Source: Glandiceps talaboti
Taxonomy: Eukaryota; Hemichordata; Enteropneusta; Spengelidae
Reading direction: 5' to 3'
NCBI RefSeq assembly: GCF_964340395.1
Contig: NC_135559.1
Span: forward strand, 2,600,001-2,664,000
DNA length: 64,000 nt
Shown here: one piece after another, positions 1 to 12,315 of the stretch
Layout: the number at the start of each line of letters is the position of its first letter
Numbering within the stretch: position 1 is the first letter of the stretch
Notes under the pieces: model-generated
The model's database searches: none
Seen by the model: only the letters and a program-made list of their open reading frames with translations
Told to the model about the DNA's origin: nothing
Program-made: the position numbers and the translations under genes

Positions 1-375
1 CATATCTTTGAAGTTTCTTACATTATTTAAGAGACCAGTTATTCTGAAATGTTGTTGTTATGCCGAGACATATCAGCACAGATAAATACAAATAAATCAA
101 AACTTTGTACTTCACTAAATGCTTCTATAAATCCCACCTTTTAACCTGAGTCCTAAGGATATGAAGTCATAATGTTCTGTGTGTACAACTTCCAAATAAT
201 GCCCAATACAGGTGGTAGACTTTATAGACCCCTATCTGTTAATGTTAAATGTAGTTCATTGAGTTCATTTGTCTTTTGAAATAACATTTTTATTATCATC
301 AGATTCTTGAAATGTATGTTTCAAATGTGTTATAGTGATTACTATGCTAATAACCTTACATATTTGGCAACACAG

Positions 376-624
376 GTGTGTCGTGAATTCCAGCGTGGGA
401 ATTGCACTCGTGGTGAAAACGATTGTAAGTTTGCTCACCCTGGTGATCATGTTACCATAGATACAACTGACAATAGCGTTACCGTATGTATGGACTACAT
501 CAAGGGACGATGTTCACGTGATAAATGTAAATATTTCCATCCACCGCCGCATCTCCAGGCACGCATCAAAGCGGCACAACACCAAGCGTCACAGGCTTCA
601 GCGGCTGCTGCTGCTGCAGCCATG
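376..624 (+). CDS. MBNL: Muscleblind exon: CCCH zinc fingers 3 and 4
   Basis: The exon begins after the acceptor cacag at 371-375 and ends before the donor gtatgt at 625, phase 0 at both ends. It encodes C-x7-C-x6-C-x3-H (CREFQRGNC...) followed by C-x7-C-x4-C-x3-H (CMDYIKGRC...), the tandem finger layout of MBNL ZF3/ZF4, then [10 protein letters not shown] and an alanine-rich tail. This is the most conserved exon in the window. Confidence 0.95.
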
Positions 625-3600
625 GTATGTACCTACATAGTGAATCAGCATCAGCTGCTGCAAATTTCAAACAATGTTACCATCGGAAATGAAAAAAAAA
701 ATGAAAAGGAATGAAATTTCGCCACTATTAAATGCATGTGGTTGTTTTTTGATCATTATAATCATATTGTATCTTATCATATGTGATTCATTTCAAAATC
801 ATTATGATCAAGCTGCATGTAGATTAGATTAGATTAGATTAGATTAGATGTGAAGTTGAACTCATCTATCACTGCTTCTTTTAAAAAGACATTTATTCTT
901 TGTGTTTCTTTACGTTGCTGTAAATGCTGCTTACAGTGCTAAAAAGCGTAGTTACTTTTCATTTTTCTTGTCTATGCTCTTTTCTTGTTGCAGCTTTCTG
1001 CTTAGCTTAGCAACAGCCATCATGCTCACCAAACCTTCAAATAAAAAAAAAACCAAACACCTTTTTAACCGAAACACTGAAAGAGAAGAATGTTTTGACA
1101 AACAAACTAACTTGAGACTGGACGTATTAATTTTGTTTTCTTTAACATTATACAAGTATATACATGTATGAGGGTTTGATGAAACGGCATCTTTAGATTA
1201 TCTTCACTCACATAGAAAATTAACCCCAAAATGGTACAAGATAAAAGGCTTGCTGCATGCGTTATGATTTGCAATGGCTTCATATTTTCAAGCTTATTTT
1301 AGTTTAGCTTTTCTTAATGTTTCTCACTTACAGTTTGCTGTTCTGTTCTGTTCTTATCTCCAATCTTAAATGTCATTGTTGTTGTGTTGATATTTTCTCT
1401 CTTTAAATGTCTTATCATTAATTAATGTGTGTATGTTTATAACGTACTTGTAGCTTTTTTCAGTTGCTTTTATGAACGTGGAGATTGATTTTATTCACAA
1501 GTGTTTACAATTTTAATAATAACTTTGTCTTACTATCTTCTTAGTTTGAGCACTAGCTGTTGTACGTTGTTTTAATGCATGTGTAACAGGTAGCATTTTT
1601 GATGTTGACATGAAGTGGATCAATCTCAATGCCTGCACACCATTGAACGTTTGTAGATGAATTAGAGACTCATATCACTCTGATTTCTCTATCTCGATGG
1701 AATTCACCGACGAAAACACAAGTTCTTATTTTGCCTTTTCTGGGTTGAGATGAGAGCAATGCATGAACGGCTGGTTATCAACACTGCCACGCCCCAACAA
1801 TTGGAAATTATATCACTGTAGTAAAATCCAAAACTCTATTTTCTTCGCTTCTGTTTCTCATTGATATAAATGCCATTGGGAACCAGGTAAATTCTGTATA
1901 TCACCCAAAATTACACACTTTTCTTGCCTTTCTCTCTCAACATATACTTAAAAAAAATAAACAAAACTTTCCGAGATTCTGTAAATGTCTTTGTTTAAGA
2001 TCGCAACAAATAAAAAACTCAAAGCATAAGCTTTAAAGTTTTCCTGTCCTGTGCATGTCAAAATTTCCTGATTAGAGGATGTATCAAGTAAGATGCTTTC
2101 ACTGTTTGCATGGTAAATGGCTTATTATTTTAAATCATACAAAGTAGAAAGGCAAGAAAGTGATACTGATAATCTAGGTGTCTCTGCATGTCTGGTTTAC
2201 AAGACAACATACACCAGCTTTGAATGAGCAGGCTGTATATTTTTTTCGTTTCTTTTTCTGTGTATCTTAGATTTCACAGTCGAGCTGTTTATATTCATGT
2301 TGGGCAATGCATTGTTCCTTCTCTGATATATAGGCTTTATATTGTTCACCTCAGAACACCATTGATTGCATGAATGTCACTTACATCCCTCCTTTTGCTC
2401 TTTTTTTGTTTCCCATGATGCATTGCTGTGCTTGCTGTTTATGTTAATGACTCTGCCTGTCCCATGCTGCAATCCCATTGGCCCATTGCCATCATGTGCT
2501 ACGCATACTAATAAGCTTCCGACCACGCCTGATAAGAGCAACAAGAAGCGAGCCAGAGACCCTGCCGATGAGATACTACACCTGGTACTGAACTGTCCTT
2601 GCTTTAATGAGCCTTTCATTCCTGATCAAGATTTGGAACAAAAAAAACAATAAAAATTTTATTGATTGATCAGTAATTTCATTTTTGATCTATTAATCAA
2701 CCAATCAATCAATCATTATTCTAACAGATCAAAGAATCAATGAAGCGATCAATCAATCAATCAATCAATCAATCAATTAATTGATCAGTGAATTGATTTG
2801 AAATGATTTGTGTGTAGTTTTAGGTTATGATTTGTGGATGAAGTGATATTAAAATCCAAAGATTTTTATGAGAAATGATCACATATACTATACAAATATG
2901 AAATGTCTGTTATGACTACAATGGATGTATTTCACAGATTTGAAATTTGATTTACAAGATGTTGTTTGTCACAGTGTTGTGACCTGGCTTTTCAATTCGG
3001 AGAGAATCAATTGAGACATAGATATGTGTGTACTGATGTATGTTCTGTATACATATAGTGTCTATGTGTTGTTTCACATGTTTTATCTCACTTCTCTAGG
3101 CCCTACCAGGGATTATTCCATTACCAAAGAAGGGTCCTGCCGCAATGATTGGTGCTAATCCGTATCAGCAAGCCCTGGCTACTTTACAGTTTGCACAACC
3201 GACTCCATTGGTAGCTACACCATGTAAGTGGTCAATTCATACTCAGGCCAATATAGAAATACAGATATGTGATGAATTATTACTAGTATTCAAAAACTGT
3301 GAACTGCCATCTTGGGTATGTTTGTGTCCAGCTCTGTGGAAGTGACAAGGACTCCTAAAGCTTGGCACTCAGTATTAGTGTTAAATTTTTCCTGAAGATA
3401 ACTGAAGTTTGGTGGTGATTTGTGCAAACCAAGTATTGGTCATAGTCAAGAGGTGTAACATCAGTCATGCAGCAGATAATCAGAATTAACCAATATTTGG
3501 AAAAGTTCTGACTTTAACATGACAAAGCAATATTGAATTAAGAGTAAACATCGTATCACATATCTAGTTTCTATATTGTCTGAGCTATCTAACACCAAAA

Positions 3601-6600
3601 TCAACTATGTGGGCACAATGATTGCTTCCATACCACATGATTGGTTTGGTTGAAGGTAACTCATTCACAACTGTGTCATGTCTCACATTCACCATCTCCC
3701 ATCCTTTACTTTCTAGTCCATTCATTCACCTTTTCTCATCTTCCTTGTGAAAATGAATTGGTTGAACTTTTATGGAATAAAGTTACACCACATTTCATAG
3801 ATGATTTCCAATATCATTATTATTTTTACATTTTTTTTCATGTTATTATTTTTTTTTCAATGTAATAAATGCAAATGTAGAAAACTAACAACTATTAGTA
3901 ATAATTATTTCAGCCTATTTTGAATGAAAATTATTTTTAAAAATTGACCATTTTGCGAACACCGCAAACGTTATGGCAGACAGACTACTTTTTCCAAGGT
4001 AAAAATGGTCACATTTTTTAACATTTGCTGCATTTCTCAATCACACACATATGTTAAAGACATGTTGATTGGTTGACTGAGAGGTAAGGCTTATTATCAA
4101 CCAATCAGCATGAATCACACATACACTTAAGGAAGTTACATTAGTAAATAAAAGTTACAAAAGCCACAAAGCCCACATGTGAGAGATACCATTACAAACA
4201 AAGGGAAGGCTCTATATTTCTTTAATATAAGATTACATGTATTTGTGTATGGCCATAGCATTTGCATGCTTAGAGAAACATTTTCTAAAATCCATAGTGC
4301 AATATTGTGGTTGACTGATTCTATGTAGATTTATTGATGTTACAATGATATAAGTACGTAGAGTTTAGAGTGATGGAAAAGTTGGAGCATTGAATTGGTC
4401 ATAAGTCTAAAGAAAAGAAACATTACAAAAAAGTTTAATTCATGATTAGAGAAGTTAAATTTGTGAAAATTGTACTTTGAACAAAGCACTATGGCTTTGG
4501 CAATGAAATTGAATATTGATACAGAACAAAACTAACAAGCATTTCTGAGGACCTTAACTCAAAATGTTAAAAAGAAAAAAGTTGTAAGAATAAAGATTAC
4601 ATCACACGATGTTTTTTTCGTTGACTTACTGTGAAAAGATAGTTTAACAGGAAAAATTCCATGCTCTTACAATATTGTGTAGTTGTTTTCTTTTAAATAT
4701 GGTTAGAGTGCATCTTTCTAATTTTGGCTTTTTCTCTTTTTTTATTTCATGTTCATCTGGCTGGGTTCCTGCTTTGCCAATATGTTGCATGTTGCTGCCA
4801 AACATTGGTTGTTGCTTGGCTGCTGTACATTGTTTATCTGCTGTTGTCATGGCAATGTGACATTCTTACCTGCGTAGTGCATATGATGGCCCCTGTCCCT
4901 ACTGCTGGTGCTCAGGCTGCTAACGTACCCTACTACAATGCACAGAACCAGGTAGAAGATGTAGTTTCATTTATGTTCTTTTTGTATCGAAATAATGTGT
5001 TAAAGTGGCCATATGAATGAGGATTGGGTATTTATTTTGGATTTTTAATTTATGAAACATTTTATCATGGCTTTCTACTTGAAAAATCAATGTGAAACAA
5101 CATATGCCAAGTCTGTATTTGCAGCTCAATAAATTGCAAAAAGGTAAAAAATGTTTAAAATTGTTGTTATTGTACATACAATAACAAAGATTTTACACAT
5201 TCTTTTGCAATTTATTAACTAACACACACAGACTTCACAAATGTTGTTTCACATTGATTTTTCAAGTAGAAAATTATGACAAAATCATTTTATGAATTAA
5301 AAATCCAAAATAAATATCCAATCCTCATCCATATGGCCACTTTAGGTCTAACAAAGTGTCCATTGATTAAATAGTTTGCATATTCTAAAATGAACATTTT
5401 CAAATTAGTGAATTTATGACAGCCATTTTCTGATCAGGTACACCATCGGATTATTTGCCTGCATATAATGACATCATTCCGTTGAGCAAACAGTGTCATG
5501 TGAAAGCACCACTGGCTTTAAATTGTTTAAATTATTTTCAAGATCTTATATGAAGAAGCCAGTACTGTCCAACAAGTCATCCAGTTTAATTATTTAGAAA
5601 AGTATTCAGAATACGCTTTCCATTCAAAGTATTTTCCTGCCCGACAATTTATGACATTTGAAAATTCTTAATGTCCTGTCCAACAAGCCATCCACTTGAA
5701 TATTTGATTTGTCTAGCCAGAACACTTAGTGCTGTCCAACAGGGCATTCTTGTGATTAAAATATTTGCATATGACATATGATCTAGCAATCATGACAAGT
5801 ATATGGTCTCTGGAATTGCATTTTACATCCTGAAACAGATTTGGTGGTAATCTATGTTCTGCATATCAGTGACTGAATTTACATATTTAGAGTATGATTT
5901 GCATATTCAGCAAACAAATTTACAGTTCATTTTCAATGTACGTTGTAAATTTTTGTTTAATTAAGGATATTTAGATATGCATGCATTTATGACAATTGTG
6001 TAAACCATAATTGATCCTTGTTATTTATAACACAATTTAGTTATACTTAATTGTCTTTGCATAGTAATTAGTTAATTTGCATATCAGTATTTTCATTATG
6101 ACTTGACTGTTCTGAAAGAGTATTGTGTTCACAAAAAATGTACACTGACCATCAAATTTATACACAAAATGGCTGCTCACACAGATCCAGAATGAAAGTG
6201 GGAATAAATAGATTTTTCAAGGTTTTAAAATGCAGCCAGGCATGACATTAGTGTTTACCATAGTTACATAATTTTTGTTACTTCTGTGTTAGATGGCACT
6301 TACCAATAGAAAGGTCTCTATGAATACCATAAATTTAACACAACTTCATGATTTTTTCTTCTATGAATCCAGTTGGTGGAAACTTTGCCTGTTTGTCGTG
6401 ACTTCAAGGCAGGCAACTGTAAGCGGCCCAATTGTCGTTATGTGCATTTAACTGAAGGTGAGTTGTTGGCAGAATGGAACAACAACAATAACTGTTACAG
6501 TAGCCGCCATATGGCAGGTTTTCAGTGAAGCATGGAATGCTGTGCTTAAACAAACGGGAGATGTTGTTGACAACTGTCTATTCAAATCAGTCTCTCTTTT

Positions 6601-8317
6601 CTTTGTGTAATATTTATTTACACAGATTTTATGTTGCTGTGTAGTCTACTCTCTAGATTACTTATACTTCCTAAAATACAGACCCATTCCTTTACAATGT
6701 GTTACTCAAGAACATTTAAATGAAAATGAAATTATTCAAGTCCCCAAAGTGTTGGCCGGCATAAGGGAAGCTTAGTCAATACAAAACTGACAGAAACTCT
6801 AAAAAAATTAAATTGCCTTTTTAAAGAGTCTGATCACATTATTGATACTTATTAGATAGTCCATAGGTCATTTGTTGAGAATTAGTCACCCTAACAACTT
6901 TCAAAAGTAAATGGCACATGAATTTCCATGACAGCACTTGAGTTGTGAAACTAACTTAGCTTTCACTAACAACTCTTTCACGTCTCACCACTTTGGAAAT
7001 CAAGTTTTGACATGCTGAAGGTCACATCTTAGATACAATACATACAGACTTGCACAGAGAAAAATGTGCTAAAAAGAGGTAAAAATGTACCAAAAGTATT
7101 CACAATTTCGATCAAAATGGCCCTCAAAACTATAATAACACAAAGAACAAAATTTTGTAGATGAAGAAACTTACAAAACTAAACTTTTTAAATAGACAAG
7201 GTGATTTACTTACAGCAAGCCTTGATGTGATGAGGTGTTATTCACTTCAATTGTGTAGGTACATCATTGGTTGTTTGACACTGAAACTGCATATGACCAA
7301 GTCAAAATAATTACATTAATTACATTAATTGGTTATAAAGCGATAAAGATAATAAAATATCACAGATCTAAGAACCTATTGTTTTGTTGATAATGTCCAT
7401 TTAGCTGTGAAACTGGTTAAAAATTCAGTTTCGTTTGTAAAAAATAAGTGGTCATTCAAGTCGTTTTTTATACTCTATTAGTACCAACAATATCTCTGAT
7501 CTTAATTGTTCCATTCAGTTTATTCAAACTTCCTGAAAAAGATGTCTCATGGTGTGAAACTAGTCAAAGATTTTAGTGCTTTTAATACTGAATTACGGCT
7601 GAACATATTTGTCAGTACTTGTCAAGATTCAAAACTGACCTTATGGTACTTAATATTAATTTGTGTTGTTCTTGTACAAATGGAACAGATGGACAAAGAA
7701 TATTGTGAAATATTCTTAGGAATTTCACACCTATTTACACTGCACTGATAATTTTGTACTAAAAATCTTTGGGTGGTGGTTTGAAGTGATGGCAATCAAC
7801 CTGTGGTCTTTATAAATAACTAGTTTAATTAAGCTGCACATTATCTGATTCTCTATAATTGTTAGTAATTAACAATCATTATTGTAATTATCTCTCTCAT
7901 GTAGATTATGTAGAAGTTATTGACGGTAAAGTGACCCTTTGTCGCTACGCAGCACAAGGCAGGTGTACTCGTCCCAAGTGCAAATTCTATCATTTACCCA
8001 CATTGCTACCCAGTGGTGCTAACGTTCCAGCGACATTACCAGTCCAAGTAACCACCACTATGACAGTGTAATTCTTTCATTTTATTTTTCATCATGAGAT
8101 TTTCAAATGAATCAATGCATTTTTCTATTCATCAGTGTTTATTTTTTCTTTTTTTTCTTTGTATGTGCCAGATCATGTAGAGATAGTTGATGGCAAACTG
8201 ACAGTGTGCCGCGACGCTGCAAAAGGCAAGTGCACCCGCCCCCTCTGCAAATATTACCACATCCCAGCCGCTTTGTTGGCTCTACAAGCGGCTGAAATGA
8301 ATCGGCCAGGGTGTTAG
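376..8317 (+). CDS. MBNL: Muscleblind-like (MBNL) splicing regulator, partial gene (5' exons outside window)
   Basis: This is the 3' part of a muscleblind-family gene. These proteins bind YGCY-type RNA through paired CCCH zinc fingers and regulate alternative splicing and RNA localisation. Exons read: 376-624, 2516-2584, 3100-3223, 4878-4951, 6373-6457, then either 7905-8071 or 8172-8317, both of which end in a stop. Junction phases are compatible (0,0,1,0,1). The first exon holds fingers 3 and 4 (starts [10 protein letters not shown], later [10 protein letters not shown]) and closely matches vertebrate MBNL1. The next exons give the basic linker and a YQQALA stretch, also MBNL-like. The distal exons encode a further CCCH pair (CRDFKAGNC, then CRDAAKGKC or CRYAAQGRC). 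Fingers 1-2 and the start codon must lie upstream of base 1. Family assignment is secure; the exact isoform set is inferred and needs RNA data. Confidence 0.9.
625..2515 (+). other. Muscleblind intron
   Basis: No further coding exon was found. It contains an (ATTAG)n tract near 821-849 and otherwise AT-rich unique sequence. A similarly featureless intron part lies at 1-375. Confidence 0.5.
2516..2584 (+). CDS. MBNL: Muscleblind linker exon with KKRAR basic motif (putative NLS)
   Basis: A 69-nt, phase-0 candidate exon lies after a long AG-free pyrimidine-rich stretch, with acceptor aataag and donor gtactg. It reads ...[16 protein letters not shown], which joined to the next exon ([11 protein letters not shown]) lines up with the KRPLEA...LPPLPKR region of vertebrate MBNL. 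The donor is weak, so this may be an alternatively used exon. The similarity supports coding, but the boundaries are inferred. Confidence 0.55.
2660..2785. repeat. (ATCA)n imperfect microsatellite
   Basis: Runs of atca/tgat units interrupted by short spacers, in the intron after the putative NLS exon. Confidence 0.8.
3100..3223 (+). CDS. MBNL: Muscleblind exon: proline/alanine linker (YQQALA region)
   Basis: Acceptor cttctctag ends at 3099 and donor gtaagt starts at 3224. The exon is read from phase 0 and leaves phase 1. It encodes [18 protein letters not shown] followed by [11 protein letters not shown], matching the conserved ...LPKRPALE...YQQALANMQ region downstream of fingers 3-4 in MBNL proteins. 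Confidence 0.85.
4878..4951 (+). CDS. MBNL: Muscleblind linker exon
   Basis: This 74-nt exon has acceptor gcgtag and donor gtagaa. It takes phase 1 from the preceding exon and leaves phase 0. It encodes a low-complexity [19 protein letters not shown]-type linker comparable in position and composition to the alanine/threonine-rich linker after YQQALA in MBNL. Support is from phase fit and composition rather than strong similarity. Confidence 0.65.
4952..6372 (+). other. Muscleblind intron with a MITE
   Basis: Apart from the foldback element at 5001-5344 this is AT-rich intron without recognisable exons. Short motifs around gtccaacaa...catcca recur at about 5566-5750. Confidence 0.5.
5001..5344. 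mobile_element. Foldback MITE, TTAA-type flank, copy 1
   Basis: The two ends are inverted copies starting aaagtggccatatg and ending catatggccacttt. The inverted similarity continues about 150 bases inward, to a centre near 5165-5190. The left flank reads ttaa. A related copy lies at 61497-61818. There is no ORF, so it is a non-autonomous palindromic element inside a muscleblind intron. Confidence 0.8.
6373..6457 (+). CDS. MBNL: Muscleblind exon: distal CCCH finger (finger 5)
   Basis: Acceptor atccag ends at 6372 and donor gtgagt starts at 6458; the exon enters in phase 0 and leaves in phase 1. It encodes [21 protein letters not shown], a C-x7-C-x4-C-x3-H finger. Vertebrate MBNL1-3 have only four fingers, so this belongs to an additional distal pair. 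The two following exons supply the partner finger. Confidence 0.88.
6458..7904 (+). other. Muscleblind intron before the alternative last exons
   Basis: I see no exon, repeat array or element here. An open frame at 7506-7748 has no splice-site or family support. Confidence 0.5.
7905..8071 (+). CDS. MBNL: Muscleblind alternative last exon A: distal finger 6, version A
   Basis: Acceptor tcatgtag ends at 7904. Read from phase 1, the exon opens [20 protein letters not shown], then [10 protein letters not shown] (C-x7-C-x4-C-x3-H), then a TLLPSG...TTTMTV tail and a TAA at 8069-8071. It is a paralogous copy of the exon that starts 267 bases later, and both take the same phase from exon 6373-6457. 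They therefore look mutually exclusive, each carrying its own stop. Confidence 0.85.
8172..8317 (+). CDS. MBNL: Muscleblind alternative last exon B: distal finger 6, version B
   Basis: A strong polypyrimidine tract and tgccag acceptor end at 8171. Read from phase 1, the exon opens [20 protein letters not shown], then [10 protein letters not shown], then an alanine/leucine-rich tail and TAG at 8315-8317. It differs from version A at several finger residues (CRDAAKGK against CRYAAQGR) and has a different C-terminus. It has the stronger splice signals of the two. Confidence 0.88.
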
Positions 8318-11300
8318 GCTCTTGTCTTATGCCGCCAGCCAAGCCCAGCCAAGCCAAGCCCAGCCAGCCAGCCAGTGCTCTCAATCTGCCGGACTTCAGC
8401 ATGTTGCAGAGAGTGATATGTTTCATTGCAGCTTTCGTTGCTTGCCATATATCGTAGACATTGGGAAATGCTTTGCTTAGCATGGCTTCAGCCGCTACAC
8501 TTCAATTAGGGGGAGGGATTTTTTATTTTAATTTTTATTTTACAGTTCTTATAAAAAAGAAGACAAGTCACATTGGAGAGAGAGCACTTAAAAAATGGCA
8601 ATCTTGTGGATTTTTTTTTTTTTTTTGGTTTACTGATGGTGTTATTTCTCCTTACAATAAGTTTGACTTAGATTTGAGAGATTTCTGAGATTTTTTGAAT
8701 GATTATATTCTAACAAGCTAGTTAAAAACTAGCAGTTTTTGTGTGTATTTAGGTGTCCGATACATTAGGCTTATTTCCTCTTAAAAGAGGCAGTTACCAC
8801 AAATGAGTACCTTTTCATGTTTACTTTTTTTTACAATATTATTATTTTAGGATGTAAAAGTTATTTTGAAAGTTAGAGAATTTTATAATGTTTTATTTGT
8901 TTATTGATGTATTCTTTTGACTTCAAAAAAAAGAGAAAGAAACCTTAAGGATAAAGAGAGAGATGGAGAAGTTTCCATGGTAACAGTATCTAAGGATGTT
9001 GCCATGATGATAGTATAGCAGGTTACCAAAGTAATGGTGACTATGGACTCTTGAGTATATTTCAGTCTGCCATAATTTGAACATGATGTTCATTTTGGTA
9101 TAAAAACTGAGAGAAAATGTTCAATTTGGTGTAAAACCAAAAGAAAAAGTACATCATTTTGTGAAAAAAGTGTAGCTACCACTAACTGCCATCCACTTTT
9201 GAATCATCATTAGCCAGAGCTTTGGGAAACTAAGCTTGAATGTACTTAAAGAAGATATTTGCATGGAGACTTGGATGGCATGGCTGCCTTACTTTCATGT
9301 TGTTATGGCAACACGGCATGAATCATATCTATCAATGCTGCTATTTTTAAAACCTTGCATAGTGCTGCATTATGCTTTTTTAAATGTTTTGAAAAAACAA
9401 AAAATTGCTTTTTATGACTCTAAGTAATTTACAATATAATTGTAAGTCTTTTCGGCACCACAAATGGTGTATTCTCAACTTCTGAGCATTTCAGAAAGAC
9501 AAAATTTAAAAAAAAAATAATAATTCAATTTACAGCTGCAAACTATTAGTACTATTATTGTGCAGAATGTTAGCTTTCACTTTAACCACAAATATTATAA
9601 AAGAAGTAATAATCAAGACCAGATAGAAAGATATGTAACCTGCATAATTCTATTCCATTAGAATTTTAGCGTTGGATTAATTCAAAATGATATTTTTAAA
9701 TGCTTGCGCTGATTACCATATAGTAAGGTGTATGTTTTTTATATAGCTTCTTGGAAAATATTGGAATCAATCACTGTGCTTGCTGTGTGCATCATTCATT
9801 AAATCTCCAAGAAAAATGACAATTTTTCTTCCTCTACAAAACATTGAACAGTACACGGCGTTTTTTTGCCGAAAAATCTCATGATCGTAGTCAAGGCGTT
9901 TTTGCCGAAATCTTGTCGTAGTTTAGATTACATGTAGGATTACATTGGGCTGTTATTTTTGTTGTTGACTGTTACTGCAGATTCTCACTTTCACAAAGTT
10001 CAAAAAATGTTCTGATGAATATAAACGAGCTTAAAAATAATGATGATACAGTGAAACGCTTCCTTGTGTAATGAATATTTATATAAATTGTTCCCATGCT
10101 TAATGTGGAATAGTGGTGAATTAAAATTTACAAAATAAGTGGAACGCTTTTTGGATTTATAGTTCTCATGCTTGTATATGAGCCTTGACAAACTGGACAA
10201 ACTCAACTTGGACCTGGTGTGAAGCAATATTCATATAACACATGAAAATAAAATGCAGTTTCCGTCTAACAAAAATAGCAGTTACTACTTGAAATGTTTT
10301 CCAGTGTCTTTCTATTCATAAAATATTGAATTTTGAAAAAAAAAATTATGGAATTTTCATGAATTCTCTTTAAAGGGTGCTTGAAAGATTACAATTCGTT
10401 TGAAATTGTAATGTGATCATTTGAGTCCCATACACTGAATACGCAGACTGTAAAATAATGGCATTTGTGGAAATTTGTAGACGTGTATCAAATGTAGCAT
10501 GTCATGTCGTGGCTTTGTTTTTAGATTCGCTTTCGAGTTCGGTGTGTGGAACTCAGGTGATTACAAACTATTGAGGAATAATATGGTGCACGTTATCCAT
10601 ATATTAACCAAACGTTACATAGAAACCAGTTACTCAACCAAAAAAAAGAAAGTTTTTTTGACAATGTAAACAACAGTAGATAAATGTTAGATCTCGTAAG
10701 GGTGCATCATATTATTACCAAATTTACGACCACCTTGAATTTAATAGGAGTAAGGATTAAAGTTATAATATGTGGACTAGTACTCAAAACACGTAGAACA
10801 ATTTAGAATCAACATATTCAGAACATTTATTATGCCACTTGTACTTCTCAATGATGGTGTTATCCATCCAACAACAACGCCAGGAATCGGACGCAAAGTT
10901 TACATGACATTTGTGTCAACATCCTGTGAGTGTTTGCTGCAATTTTTTGTCCAAAATCTTGTCATGAAAATATATTTAAAAAATGACACAAAAAATCCAA
11001 ATTTCCTGCTTAGCTATGGAAGTTCACCAAAAATGCTGCAGTCGGTGTAAGTTTCTTGTTCAAACAAATGCATGCGCACACACACCAACCAATCGTACCA
11101 ACCAAACCACATGAGAAGTACAATTTAGTGACCATATATTTTTTTTTGACATTCAGTCGTGTGAAAATAAACCAGTCTAATGTAGTCACTCAGTTATTCC
11201 AATCAGTACAGTCAGCTTTTCTTGTGTGTGCATTCAATACTATGTACTCTGACAATGAGACAATAAAGGAAGGAGTATAGATATTATAATACCAAGTCGG

Positions 11301-11330
11301 TTTTGTTTTATTCTCTCCTTTTGTGTGTTT
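8318..11330 (+). other. Muscleblind 3' flank, possible long 3' UTR
   Basis: Begins with a cagccaag low-complexity run (8333-8380), then AT-rich DNA. Candidate poly(A) signals (aataaa) occur near 10249 and 11262. MBNL genes often have long 3' UTRs, but the end cannot be fixed from sequence. No coding exon is seen. Confidence 0.35.
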
Positions 11331-11334
11331 GATG

Positions 11335-11705
11335 AAAAAAAATAATTGTTTGGTTCTGGTTACCAGACCCCACTAAGCTTTTTACTGCCAACCCTAAACT
11401 TTTTTTTATGTATTCGAGAAAAAAAATGAATAAAATCGCAAAAAGTGTGAAGTCTCAAAAGAAATAGATGCGGAAACTGACATCAACTGAAAAAGACAAA
11501 ATAAAACTGTTTTTACAATCTGTAATGGCTGTGAATCTGATAGGAAGAAATAAACAACACAGAGACCATTTGAAAAACAATGGAAAACCTGAACTAGACA
11601 CTCACACTGAGAAAAAAAAATAAAATAAAATAAAAAATCTACCTCCCACCAATTCTAAAATTTAGCGTAATCAGAACCACACAATTTTTTTTTAATTAGG
11701 CCTGA
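11335..11705. mobile_element. AGGCCT-type MITE, copy 1
   Basis: About 370 bases closely similar, end to end and in the same orientation, to 51515-51898. Shared blocks include ttgtttggttc near the left end, a gacatcaact block and aaccacacaatttttttt at the right end followed by aggcct. The left terminal aggcct has decayed in this copy. Confidence 0.75.
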
Positions 11706-12315
11706 TATAAAGATTCTCCTGGGTTAAAGTAGATTTTGTAGTATTTTGGTATGGTTTTGGTGTATCCAATATAACAGAAAGGTGAAATTGGGTAAAAAAT
11801 GGCACTTTCCCATACTTTGTATTGTAAATTTTGTTTTGAACTACATATATAATCACTTTCCTAGGCTAAAGAAGATTTCACTGTTTTTCTAAGGTTGGGA
11901 ATGGTAACCCGGCATCAACAGAAAAGGGAAGTCGGGTAAAATGACAGTTTCTAATAATTTGTACTACATTTTTGTTTCCAAATATTATTCTCCTTGCCAA
12001 AGATTTCACTGTTTTGCTAGGTTGGGGAACCCTATCAACAGGAATGGTAAAAAATGACATACTTTCCCACAATATTAACCCTTCAATACTGAAAACATTC
12101 CTGCCAAAATCGTTTGGACAAAATTCTTGTTTTATGTAAGTTTTTGGCATATATCAACTTCAATTTCGACTGGAATTAAAGAAATGTTACTTCCTAATAA
12201 AGTAATATTATTGTAATTATGAAAATTTTCATATAAATTGGGTCCCCATATTATTTAAAACTCGTCTCTAGACATGAAAGGGTTAAAGTTTGTTTTGGAA
12301 CCCTGGTAAACAGGT

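Noticed and set aside
902-1171. Open frame in the first muscleblind intron
   Set aside because: Overlaps an equally long frame on the other strand, with low-complexity Phe/Ser/Leu composition and no splice-site or family support.
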